DNA of 64,000 nucleotides from Triplophysa rosa (taxonomy: Eukaryota > Chordata > Actinopteri > Cypriniformes > Nemacheilidae). The notes under the pieces were generated by a model. It was not told the origin of the DNA. It worked only from the letters and a program-made list of their open reading frames with translations, and made no database searches. The DNA lies in contig NC_079907.1 in NCBI RefSeq assembly GCF_024868665.1, forward strand, positions 14,782,474 through 14,846,473, read 5' to 3'. Of this stretch, positions 42,301 to 55,500 are shown in pieces. Position 1 is the stretch's first letter; every line of letters begins with the position of its first letter. The translations under genes and the position numbers were made by a program.

Positions 42301-43535
42301 AACCAATGAAATGCTTTGAAAATGTGTTGCACTTTAGGTTGCAATGTGCTGAAAATATAGGGAATAGATTTTGAATGATGTATCCAAACACCGGTTTCAT
42401 CTGAACACCAGTTTACAATTTCTTTTAAATCCAACAATAAATTGACATAACTGTTTATAACCAAATATATTTTTGTAAGGATTTGTGAATTGATCACAGG
42501 ATTGGATATTGATGACACATGAGAGGTTTAAACAATCACCACGAACAAGTCCTGTAGACTACTACTACCATCTGCTGCTGGGTGGCTGTATTAGCAGCAT
42601 GTAATGTAAAGAAATCTAACAAGATGACTAAAAAGTCATTTAACTGTATGCAGTCAAACAAGTATTAATATTTAGACATATTATTTACCAACTTATTTGA
42701 AAAGATTACAAATAAACACAGTGTTAAAGTAGCATTTATAATAACAATTTACATTCAAAAATATTCCATATATTCTAAAATGGTACACATTCGTAACATT
42801 TTAAACAACATTCATAACATTTTGAACAATACTTTACTGTATATGGGCCTAATGATGTTATCATGCCTTTATGCTTTTTGACATCAATGTAGCAATTGCC
42901 TAATGAACTACATCGTACAGAAATACATCAGTTATCAACTTGATATACAAAAAAACACTGACAATTACAACCATATAATGAGAGGCTGTCCAAATATGAA
43001 ATATTGCCTCTTATTTTACACGGGTAAAAACACTGAAATTATTTGCAAATATACAGTATGCTATTTTACAACACTTTCATTTACATTCATCTAAATATAC
43101 ACAGCCAGCATAAGACAACAAAACAAAAGACCTTCACACTAGACGGTTTGCCTGATGTAAACATAACCTCAACTTGGACACAGTGAGTAAACCTGCAGCC
43201 GAGCAGTCTTGCATCATGATATTTATATAAAAATAAGGACGTCTGCCAGATCAGCTACATCATTTCCATCATTTAGAAACAAAACTTATTAGATTTCTTG
43301 TCAAGCTTCTTCCATGCAAAATATAAATCAAAGTCTTCACCAGTACAGCAGAACAACGAACCGCCAGGACGTCCAACTTTGACACTTTTATCTCGGTTTG
43401 TCTTACTTCAGTTGAACAGAATGAAACAATAACAGACAAACAACAGACTCAGATAGAGGCAGACAGAGGCAGATAGGTCTATGGTTACATTACACCATAT
43501 GCAAGAATAGTTACGGGAAGCACAGAAGATCAAGA
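39361..43535. other. Intergenic AT-rich region; includes the mpp3 3'UTR at its right end
   Basis: Between the ppp1r3c promoter and the mpp3 stop codon. It holds the palindrome at 40096-40390. The mpp3 3'UTR must occupy the part below 43536, but no polyadenylation signal could be chosen with confidence. No other gene seen. Confidence 0.45.
40096..40390. repeat. Large palindrome with a perfect 36-bp inner stem
   Basis: 40171-40206 and 40304-40339 are perfect inverted copies around a 97-base loop of AT repeats. The symmetry continues outward with gaps: TATTACAGTACATAGC near 40096 mirrors GCTATGTACTGTAATA ending at 40390, and GGGAAATGAGTCA mirrors TGACTCTTTTCCC. The left arm has about 21 extra bases (40150-40170). 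Confidence 0.85.
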
Positions 43536-46500
43536 TCAGACCCAGCTGGCAGGCACCCACTGTGGCTCTCTCTCAAGTCGTTCCAGAATATTCCTCAGCT
43601 CCACACAGGCACTGGCAGAGTCCTGTTTTAACAGGACCCTGTCCACTAGATGGCCATATTGTTGGTCCATCTGTTCGGCTGACTGCCTCATATCCTGCAG
43701 ATCTTCATCCTTTTAACAACAGGACACGAAGTATGACACAAAAACAGAATGTTGTTATATGCGATTTTCTACCAGATTAAGGTGGTAAAATGACATAGAT
43801 GTACTGCACTACAGGTAATATTTGTCTCACTATGATGTGTCCATTGTCATCCCTTCCTGTTGATTTGGTGCGTTGTTGGCGAGTCTCAGGAACATAAGGC
43901 TTTACAAAGATCACGTAGGGTTTAAACTCTGGTGTACGAAGAATTTTCAGGGCCTGGGAATGACGTTCATAAAATAGCCAAAGTGTATAAAAAGTTATCA
44001 ATTATGTACACATCAAAGAACCAAGAAGAGAGTCCACACTACACCAATTTCTTTAACTTTTGCTTATATTCTTGCTGGTTTATCTAGTACTTTAATTGCT
44101 GTTTCATTATAGGCCTCTCTCAAGAAAGCGATATCTTCAATACTCATTTTTGGTCTAATTTTAAAGTATTAGTCATCTGAAGGCCACGGCCTCCCATTGA
44201 GAACCACAGCTTATTAGATAATAACTACAAGAGAACGTCTTGGTTGCGGATGTAACCTCAGTTCCCTGATGGAGGGAACGAGACGTTGTGTCGAGCCGAC
44301 AGATGGGGTTCGTCCCTGAGACCCAATCGCTTCCGACTTCTTAGAAAAGGCCAATGAAAATTGGCGAATGAAATTTGCATGCCGGACTCCGCCCCCGGAT
44401 ATCCGGGTATAAAAGGGAGACGGCGTGCCTCATTCATTCACCTTAGTTCTGAGGAGCCTGAGACCTCTCACGACTGCTGCAGTGGGCAGCACGTGTTGTG
44501 GCAAGAAGGACACAACGTCTCGTTCCCTCCATCAGGGAACTGAGGTTACATCCATAACCAAGACGTTCCCTTTCTGTCGGTCTCTCGACGTTGTGTCGAG
44601 CCGACAGATGGGGTTCCTATGGAAAACGCCACAACACTGTGCCCTGTCACAATCTCTAGCGAAGTGGCGGTGACTGGCCTGGGCATGTCAGCCGTGAGCG
44701 CTACCGCGAAATTGTAACCTACCAGTGGGTAGGTAGGGGGTCCCAGAGCTTTACTTGAAAGGTGGGAAGGCCCCTGCCTTCGGCCTCACAGGTGGCGGCC
44801 TTGTTTCTCTAACAGCGAGAAGCCGCCTGGTACCGTAAGGCCACTGGGTAAGCGCTACTTCCTCAAGCGGGGGATGCGCTACAGAGACCACTTCCTACCG
44901 GAGGGAGGAGTTTAGTGGAGATACCAACATGGTCTCAGCGATGGGGGAGAACTCATGGGAAGAATGTGCGGACTGAAGGAGTTAACCGCAAGGTGGAGGT
45001 CCACCTAGGGAAGGTCATGGGTTACCAAGGTGGGAACCAATCATGAAGATACATCAGACGGAACCGCCCTGCTGGGGGGTTACAACGTCCGGTAGCACTA
45101 GGTCCGGTTAGAGCTATGTTGTGGATAACTCAGTTGGTACCCGGCCTAAGGGGCAGGGCTGCTCTGCCCAGCCCACCCGCAGGAGGTGCTTGCTAGTGAT
45201 GGATGGAGTGGCTGTTCTTCACCCAGTGGGGGAAGAAGGGAGGCTAGTTAGTACACTGACCCCCTTAGGAGAAAGGGAGAAGGTACTGTCATAGGCGTAC
45301 ACCCTACCGGCCGCCAGTCTTGCCTGATGCCTGCAAGACTCGAGCCGATACCGGTTTTACGCGGAGGCTGTAGGACCTCGCGAAGGTGATGGGTGTAGCC
45401 CAACCCGCAGCTCTACAGATGTCTGCCAGAGAGGCGCCTCGAGCCAGTGCCCACGAGGAGGCTGTACTACGTGTGGAGAGAGCTCTCACCCAATGGGCGT
45501 AGGCGATCTTAGGACAGGTACGCCATAGTGACGGCGTCCATGATCCAGTGCGCCAATCTCTGTTTGAGACAGCCCTCCCTGCTGATCTCCAAAACAGACA
45601 AAGAGCTGATCAGAGCTCCTGTGGCTCTGCGTGCGGTCCAAAAAGAGGCGCAATGCGCGTACTGGACACAACACAGATGAGGTTGGGTCTTCCTCCCCGG
45701 TGGGGAGCGCCTGTAAGATCACCACCTGATGTAGGGGGAGTGGTGGGAACTTTGGGCACGTAGCCGGGCCGGGGTCTCAGGATAGCGTGAGAATCACCGG
45801 GCCCGAGTTCTAGGCAATCTGTGGACACGGAGAATGCTTTTAGGTCCGCTACTCTCTTGAGCGCCATCCGGAGAGCCGTCTTCATCGTGAGGTGAGAAAG
45901 AGCAGCATCTCCGAGGGGCTCCAGGACCGCATCAAGGTCGCAAGAGGGTACGGAGCGCGGGAGAGGTGGTAGCCTTCCCGCACCCCTTAGGAACCAAATG
46001 ATCAGGTTGCGTTGTCCTAGAGATTACCAGCAACTGAGTCGTGATGAGCGGCAATAGCGGCTCCATACACGTTCAGTGTGGGAGGGGAGAGATGTTACTC
46101 TCGAGTCTCTGGAAGGAAAGCACGTACCCGATCAAGCAACTCCGCGGGTCTTCTCTTCGAGAAGAGCACCAGGATGAGAAGAGGCACCACTTATAGGCGT
46201 ATAGTCACCTAGTGGCCAGGGCCCTAGCCTGAGTAGCGGTCTTAACCGCCGCAGGGGTAGGCCACTCAGGATCTCCTCGTTCCGTCCAGGGGCCAGACAT
46301 GGAGGTTCCAGAGGTCTGGCCCGGGATGCCATAACGTGCCCTTCCCCTTGGAAAGCTCTACCTGAGCCCGCCCGAACTGTACCCAATGAGCTGGACTGCG
46401 CGGGGGTGGAGTCGCCACTCTCCGCAAGGCGTCAACTGACGAGAGAGCGCATCGGCTGTCTGGTTCAGGTCGCCTGGGATATGTGTGGCTCGCAGGGATC

Positions 46501-49500
46501 TGCTCTCCTGCGGACTCCACAGGAGGAGGCGTCGGGCGAGTCATGTTAGCTGCCGCGAGCGAACGCCACCCTGGCCGTTGATATACGCTATGGCAGTTGT
46601 GTTGTCCGTCGGACCAGCACGTGCTTGGCCTGCACGAGAGGTTATAGCCCCTTCAGTGCAAGTAGCACATCCAACAACTCTAGGCAGTTGATATGCCTGT
46701 GCAGGCGGGGGCCCGTCCATCGCCCCGACACTGCGTGCCCGTTGCACACGGCACCCAAACCCAGCAGGGAGGCGTCTGTCGTCACCACGACGCGCCTCAT
46801 GACCTGCCCGAGAGGGACCCCCATCCGTAGAAAGGTCATTGAAGACCAGGGGTTAGGGTGCGTTGGCAGAGAGGCGTAATCACCATCCGCCTGCTGCCCA
46901 TGTGCCACACTCTCCAGGGAACTCGACTCTGTAGCCAGTGTTGGAGCGGTCTCATGTGCATCAACCCAAGGGGTATCACCACCGCCGAGGATGCCATGTG
47001 CCCAGGAGCCTCTGAATTTCAGGGGGACCGCTGGCTGCTTGAAATATTCCAGGCAGTTCAACACTGACTGAGCGCTTTCTGAGTCAGTCGCGCTGTAATG
47101 GAGATAGAGTTGAGTTCCATACCAAAAAAGAGGATGCTCTGCACAGAGGAGAGCTTGCTCTTTTTCGGTTGACCTGTGGTCCCAATCGATCTAGCTGCCG
47201 AAGCACTAGGTCCCTGTGTGTACATAACAGATCTCACGAGTGTGTCAAATGAGCCAGTTGTCGAGATAGTTTAGTACCCGCACACCTCTCTCCCTGAGGG
47301 GGTGAGGGCAGCTTCCACGATCTTCGTGAAGACTCGTGGGGACAGGGACAGACCGAAAGGGAGGACTCTGTACTAATATGCCTGACCCTCAAAAGCGAAC
47401 CGTAGGAACAGGCGATGACGAGGGAGAATTGAGACATGAGAGTAAGCGTCCTTCAGGTCGATTGCCATGAATCCATCTTGACATCTTGACATGCGCTTCT
47501 GCGTGAGCATCCTGAACGGCAGCTTGAGTAGGTGCCTGTTCAGGGTACGCAGATCTAGCGACCCCCGCTTTTTTGGGGACGATGAAGTACGGGCTGTAAA
47601 ACCCGTTGAACATCTCGGCTAGAGGGACGAGCACGATCGCTTCCTTACCAGAGGGGTGGCGACCTCGGCCCGAAGCACGGGAGCATCCTTGCCTCTGCTG
47701 AGGTTGAGAGGATGCCCCGAAACTTGGGCGGGCGTCTGGGGAGTTGGATCGCGTAGCCGAGACGGACCATATCCCGTAGTCACCGTGACGGTTTGGGAAG
47801 CTCTTGTCAGGCTCCCAGGGACCGAGACAGGGAGGCTAGGGGTACGTTCTGCTTCATTGACCTCCCGGGGGTGGTTCGATGGCTGGCAGCGCGGATCCCT
47901 CGCCGTGGGGGGGGGGCCCCGGAGAGGAGATCGGCTCTGCAGTTTTACCTGCCTGGCGATGATGTAGCACAACGCACCATCGAATGAGAGTGCTTAGGCT
48001 GATGATTATCCTCAACATTGGGTCTTGCCGCAACGTCGAGTTGCCGAACACCGTCATGTAGAGGGTGAGAGCGGCTGTGATAATACCCAGACGATGATGT
48101 GGCACAAAGCACCATCGATTGAGAGTGCTTAGGCTGCTGATTATCCTCGACATTGGGTCTAGCCGTGACGCAACGTCGAGTTGCCGAACACCGTCATGTA
48201 GAGGGTGAGAGCGGCTGTGATAAACGCCCAGAGAGAGAGAAAACTCTTAGAAGTGGGCTGTTGGGACGGGGCAGGAACCGTCCCGGATCGACCACCAGCA
48301 ATGGAATGGCTGGGGTCGGGCCCGAAGGTATTCTCGATCTCCCTGGGGCTTCCCATGAGGGCCGCTTTGGCTTCCGCCGCGGCTGCTGACGGGGTGGTGG
48401 TCTCCTCTTCGATGTCTCGAAGAGGACCAGGGCTGCTGGGAAGCAGACGGTGCACGAGATCTCGGCGGCCAGAGGGCGGTCAAGTCGCGGCTGGGGAGGA
48501 TATACTTGATATCCTCTGTCTGCTACTTTACTGTTGAGAACTGCAGCTCGACAGTATCACCAAACAGCCCCCCTTGCGAGATGGGTGCATCGAGAAAGCG
48601 GACTTTCTCGGCGTTACTCATCTGTGCAAGGTTCAGCCAGAGGTGTCTCTCCTGGACTACAAGTGTGGACATCGCCCGACCCAGGGCCCGAGCGATCACC
48701 TTGGTCGCCCATAGAGCGAGGTCGGTGACGCCGCGGAGTTCCTGCATAAGCGCTGGGTCGGTCTTACCCTTGTGGAGCTCTCTCTGCGCATTGGCCTGCA
48801 GGAAGGCCATAGCATGGAGAGAGGGGACAGCTTGGCCCGCAGCAGAGTAAGCTCTCGACACCTCAGATGCCGAAAAGCCTACGTGCTTTGGACGGGAGTC
48901 TAGGTCGAGCCCCTGGGGGACATCGACGTATCCTCTAGCTGCCCCACCATTGAGGGAAGAAAGGGTGATGGAACTAGTTAACGTGTACGCGCCGAAGGGG
49001 AGCATCCCAGGTCATACTAGGTTCCTCATGCACTTCCGGGGGAACACGGCACTGGGGGTGAGTGCGGCTTGGATCCACTCTCAAGCCCGATGTACCGTGT
49101 ATCCAGCCGCGAGCGTTGGGAGAGGCAGTGCGGTGCACCGCAACCCAATGCCGGCAGCCCGGGAAAGCATGGCTGACATTTCGACGTCCGCTTCTTCCTG
49201 AGCTCGACCCCCGAGGGAGGGAGCTTCAAGGAATCGTCGGAGTCTGATGCCAGTAAGTCACCCTCCGATGCTGCAACAGACATCTCATCATCAAGACGGT
49301 GATGAGATTGAGGAACAAGACGGTGGGACCGTCTCATGGGGAAAGGTCAGACGAGCAAGACGAGGTGCGAAAGGTCCGTGAGCCAGTGGCTGACGGATTA
49401 GCGCTCACAGTAATCCTCATATCACCCTCGCTGCTCGCCGTAGCAGGCGGCAGGGCCGTAGTCCTGCCGTCACGGAACGGGAAGCAGACGAGGTGGTGGC

Positions 49501-52500
49501 TGAGTCCCGTGGGAACACAGCCACTCGTGACGCAACATCTGAATCGTCAACCGCCCGCAGTGCGGGCAGGACGTATCCACAACATCTGTCCCAGCATACT
49601 GGAAGCAGACATCGTGTCCGTCCCCCTCCTCGATGAGTGTGTTGCACCCACGAGAACAGCGGGACATGCCACGCTGGAGAAATTTGCTCTTTTAGAGAAA
49701 AAACTCGAACACTTCTGGAACCGCCGAGACGCCCAGGGGAAGTCGCCGTAGGAAGGGACAGTCCGCTGCACCACGTCGTAGAGCCGGCAGTCTTGTAGTT
49801 GCTACTTGTAGCGAAGTCTGTTGATCATGAGCGAAGGCTCTGAAGAACAAAAGGTGAATGAATGAGGCACGCCGTCTCCCTTTTATACCCGGATATCCGG
49901 GGGCGGAGTCCGGCATGCAAATTTCATTCGCCAATTTTCATTGGCCTTTTCTAAGAAGTCGGAAGCGATTGGTTCTCAGGGACGAACCCCATCTGTCGGC
50001 TCGACACAACGTCGAGAGACCGACAGAAAGGGAACGGTACATAACAGAACATTTACCTCAGGTTGAACGTCTACCAGACACACTTTATTTCTCGCCAGGA
50101 CACTCCGTATCGCCTCAAGACTCGTCCCATATTGATTATTCTTATATTCACCATATTCAGTAAACCTGGATATACAGAGTATGTGGTTGTTACTGTAAAT
50201 GTACACGTCATAATAACAGCCATGAAAATGTATGGCGTATATGAATCAATAAGCATTGAAAAATGGTGCATTAGGCATTTGGATAAATACATTTTCTTTA
50301 TAAATGTAACCTACTTATTAGATTGGATGTCAGCCTCAAAGGCCTGCTTAGAGATGAAATGATATTCAATGCCTTCCTTCTCGTGGCTCTTCCTGGATCT
50401 TGTTGTATCTGTTAGAAACAGTAAAATATTATAACATGTGTGGAGTGCAGTTTTGTGAAAAAAAGCTACAGTGTAGTGATTTCTGATATCTGATATATGA
50501 CAGTTCATTTACATTTCTATTAGATTTACATAAAGTATATGCATTTAGCTGAAGCTGTTATCAAAAGAGATTTACAGCAATAAGGAAAACTATAAAAAGG
50601 TATTAATATTGGGGACGCAATAATAGACATCATCAAACATTTTGTACATAAACTGCTTAAATTGAAAAAAGTAATAAAACACTCACCCTCATCTTACTCA
50701 AAATGCATGCTGATCACTGCTGTCCTTTTACTTTTATTTAAAAATTATATGTTAGATCAGTATTTCTGACCTCTCTGACCTTTCTGATCACATGAAACAA
50801 AAAGTATTTAATATACTACTACTACACTAAATTTCAACATTGCTTTACTCCTTTTGATCATGACTAACCTTGCCTAAGGCACAAAGTGAGAGAATAAAAG
50901 ATGATGAAAGATTTCCCTAATCTCTAACATTAACAGAGAACAGAAAACGGTAACTCACGTGGCACAGCGACGCCATACCGATGAGGATTCTCAGCAATCA
51001 CCTTCTGCTTCAGCTCATTGATTCGAGCACCAAGAGAACCTGCAGGAGGAGAATAAATCAAAACTGAAGTACAAAGACAAACAAAACGAAGAAGTTAGAT
51101 TGTGTTGTGTTGAGCTTACCTATTAGCACCACAAGTCTTGGTTTATCATGAGGTCTCATCTGATATAAAGTCACCTCTTCATATATGAAAAACTCAGTCT
51201 CTCCGGACTCTGGATGATCCTCTGCTGCCGAACCCTGATGATCCTTGCGGCTCAGCCTGAAACTTCTCCTGAGACCAGCTGTGAAAGATTAGATAAATAT
51301 GAACAGAAAATACAGTGGATATACAGAGGATGACGGAATCACATAAACAAAAGTGGAAAGTGATGCGTCTTGAAATGCCTCATACTGAACCAAGACACAA
51401 AAAGAAACTTTTGGTTGCTGATTTTATATAAGAATTATCTAAGCAGCAATTCACCACACACAGTATCCCGAAGTTATTAAAGTTTACTGAATTACAACTT
51501 TCACCACATTTCTGTTAATACATATTCATATTTTCTAAATATTTATATATACAATATTGATATATGAATATATAAAAGAAAACTAGAAATGTTGCCTAAG
51601 CAATAAATTAAAATGAGATTAAGTAGATGGAACTAAAATTATTAAGTTAAAAAAAAAAAACTAAAATAAATAACAATATAAAAATTAAATAGCAATATAA
51701 AAATAATATAATAAATAATAATAAAATCACAAAACTGTTGTAAAAAAATGTTAAATTAAACTAAAATGAACAAAAAAACGTATATAAAACAAAAAATATA
51801 AAATTAATTATATTCAAAATATTAATAAAAGTACACTGTAAAAAAATTATTTTACAGAATTTTTCTGTTCTTTTTTACAGTTTTCCCACGTATAATGGGA
51901 AAGGGTAATTTTAGCGCTTTTTAAAATATGGTCAAAAAATGTAAAATTACAGAAAAATATCACAAATTTACAAGAAAAACATGGAAAACATCACAGCTGC
52001 CAGAAAATTTTCGTTTTTTTACAGTGTACAAAAACTGTAAACTATACTGTATGTCTGCTTTTTGCATTGTATGCAAAGCATAAATAAAGCAGCATCTATA
52101 AATAAAGCAATCTATTCACCTAATTACGAAAGAAATGTGGTACCTGAGTAAAATTCCCAGGAAAAAGCCTGGCCACAGGATGGTGCCACCGCCTTACACT
52201 TTGGAGAAACTACAACTAATGTTAGACCGTCACACATCCAACATTACTCTACAAAGACCACAGCAAGCAGTCAGCCATGCCAAAGCCTTCATAAGCCATT
52301 TGCCTGATGCAATAGTCCCCTGACTACAGCAGTGCTCCTTCGCTTACACAATAAGTTCCACAAACATAAAAGAGCATCACTCTTTGTCCCTCTTAGCAAA
52401 CAGAACACATTATACCCAAACGACCAAAAGCACGCATTAAAAAAATGTCCGAAGCCAGCAGCAGAGCAACGGGCTGTCACTACGAGAATGACCCATATCT

Positions 52501-55500
52501 TAGGATGCACCAAGCCCATGAGGAACGCAGTCAAGTGCACAATAAAACCAAGAGACATTTAAAGCATCTCACTCTGCATAATAAAGCATCATCCAGAGCC
52601 AAAGCCATGTGGAGTGGATTTTAGTGTATGGGGGGTGCATGCTCTCACCAATGTGGTGTCCACTTCCACTGCCCTCACTATCACAGTCTTCTGCTGGGTG
52701 GGTTGGGTCAGAGAGAGCAGAAGAGATGGCACGAAGTGGTACAGCAAGGAAAGGACAATCAGTGGGGTGGTGGGAAATATTTCACAAGGATATTTTACAG
52801 GTTTCTCAGCAGGGGTCAGAATTACTGGAGAGCGCAGCCAAACCACAACGGCAAAATAGAGGCAGCAAATGCTGAGCAAACATATGAATTGCAGAAATGA
52901 GGGAATTCAGATATTCACACATGTCTTGTTATATTTTTATGCAGGCAGCTCAAACACTGTACGGGTTTCGTACATTTTCTAGTCATGATTTTAGGATGGT
53001 AACTCAGCAAGTACATTTTGGTCAATGACAAGAATAACGAAAATGTTATTTTTTTATGTAATTAATTGATGTTGGTTATATGTGTATTTGTGTGTAATAA
53101 AAGTACACATACCTTTAATAAGGTAGATTTATTTTGTTTTCTTAAAAATAAGGTCAATATATCTGATATTTTTAGGATAAGCTACTACACTCTAAAAACA
53201 GTTGTGTTAAAGCAACACATTTTATTCATTAATGTGTTGTCCTTAACTGAACACATCTCTGTTTTATATCTGGGACAACACATTTTGTGTTACTTTCAAC
53301 ATAACTGGTCTTGTCCCTTTAATTTAAATTTCATTTAACATGAAATTAACACGTAATGTGTTAAATAGCATAACACAAACAGTGTCCTTTTTAAGAGTGC
53401 ACAATGACTTTAATTTGGTAAACAAAAACTTTTTAAATGTGTAAAAATTTGTAAACAAAAGTCAAAAAAGCAAAACAAACAATAATAAAGGATTTACTTC
53501 TTAAGTTGGTCAGTTACACCACCTAGATATTTTTTTTACTTTGGGCCACAGTGCATCAGCATATAGTAAATAATTTTAATTAATGAAAAACTAGGTTATT
53601 CTATGTATAGACAATATGTATGAAATACATTCAAATGTATTTCTAGATAGAAGCAACAGAAATAAAAGGGAATCTCGTGGCATTGACCCATTTACAGATA
53701 CATTTGAGATCATTAAAAACCTATGACTCAATGATTTTTTCGACTGCATTTTGTCAAAATCACTTACCTTTATCACAAGTCTGATCACCTGGGGAAAGCA
53801 TAATGAGGAAACAAACACAACAGCTGAAACTCGAATAAATATTAAAGGTGAATAAATAATGAATACTGCAACAAGTAGCCTATTGTCATTAGTGAGTACA
53901 GTAAAATATCATCACTTTCATTCTGAAACCTTGTATGTACTGTTAAACACTGAAAATTAAAAACTATTTAATCATTTTAAAACATATAAACTTGACAAGC
54001 ACTTTTTAATACTTTTTCATTGTTAGATTACAGCAAAACCCAGTGGCATGGTTTTGGAAGGACAGCGACGATATATACGAGTCCTAAAAAGACAGGGAAT
54101 TGTTGTTTTAAGGATGTACCAACTAACAACAAATTCCACCATTTACTGATTTCTCTTTATAAAGGTTTATGACACTGCAAAGATGTTTGTCATTTTCTAG
54201 GTGTCTTGTCAATAATAGCTGCATTTGCATATAATGTGTTTTAATATCAGACGGATCATTAGCTACAGTAGGTAGTATGTGACCTTAAGCAGTAGCTTCT
54301 GAGAACTTACATGGTGCTGCTCTGGGTGATTTTGGGCTCTGGTAAGTTCCCATTTTCATTCTATACAGCAGTCGTCTAAAAATGTAAGAGGTAATGACAA
54401 AACAAGTTAATGTAAGTATCTATCTTCCAAGATCTGGACACACATTCAGATGTGTGTGTCAAGGGGCTGGTGACAGTAAATAAATAGTAATTGTTGATGA
54501 CCATGTTGACATTGTTGTACCTCTCCTGGAACTGTTTTGAAGGAATAAGTCCAGCACGCAGGTTGCTGTCTCCCACCCGTTTCGCCTGCCACCATGTTGG
54601 GTCATCCTGACTAACCACCTGCAGGATGTCCCGACACTGGAAAGGTAGTCCCGCCTCCTGACAGGGCGTGGCTTTGTCTTCAAATGGTGTGTAATCAAAC
54701 ATGGCTCTTAAATAGACCTTAATACAAGCATAAAATAATTTTCAAATGCTGTTTGTTGCTTCACAATTTAACTTTTTAATTCATTTTCACTGTGCAAATT
54801 ATCAATATCTTTTTTGTCTCTCCAATAGACTGAAAACTGCGATTTTATTCACCTTACTGTCTTTGAATTTGTCCTCCTCCTTAATGGCAGGGATTATCTT
54901 CAGAGTGATCGAGCCTTGAGATTGAGACTGCATCCCAGCGAGACAATAAACATCAAGGACACTTAATCACAAAAGTGCATTTTTGTTGATAAGGTATGGT
55001 CGGGAATGACTCAGCTTTTGTGAAAGTAAGGACGAATCGTGCACACACCAGAATCTGGCTGATTTCCTCAGGACGTTTGTGTATGATTAGATTTCCATTG
55101 ACCTCCCTGAGCTCATCTCCAACATGCACCAGACCTAAAGGAGCATTCAGGCAACATTAGTCACAGTGCATTCAAAACACATTGGGGTCCAGCTTCCATT
55201 TTACATGCTTTGCTTTCCTAAATTCCTCAATTTCTTCTATTGTGTTCAACAGAAAAAAGCATATTGCACAAATATTTTTCCTACAATGGTAGTCAATGGT
55301 GTCCCAGAACTGTCAAGTTGCTAACATTTTTCCAAATATCTTTCTTTGTGTTCAACCAAACAAAGAAATTTATACAGGTTTGGAACAACTAAAGGGTGAG
55401 TAAATTATGACTTTTTTGATGATGTCACTTTTTGGGTGAACTGTCCCTTTAAGTGTCATTCAATACAATCATAAATCCGTTTTCATAAAGTGTAAAATTT

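Larger units (their letters stand above)
44237..50035 (-). mobile_element. DIRS-type retrotransposon (copy B) in mpp3 intron 15
   Basis: 5.8-kb element with coding strand on minus, the same sense as mpp3. It has inverted terminal repeats (44281-44450 against 49848-49992), an ICR at 44511-44616, gag-like sequence (about 49760-48523), RT and RNase H pieces (about 47640-46132) and recombinase pieces (about 45885-45304). AAC flanks or ends both termini (44234-44236, 50033-50035), and no longer target duplication is present, as expected for DIRS integration. All three coding regions are broken by many frameshifts and stops, so the copy is old and inactive. Its right end is 21 bp from the exon 15 boundary at 50057. 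Confidence 0.92.

Noticed and set aside
52135..52900. Possible extra mpp3 exon or intronic gene
   Set aside because: Flanking exons 11 and 12 join in phase without it, and none of the short frames shows a family motif.
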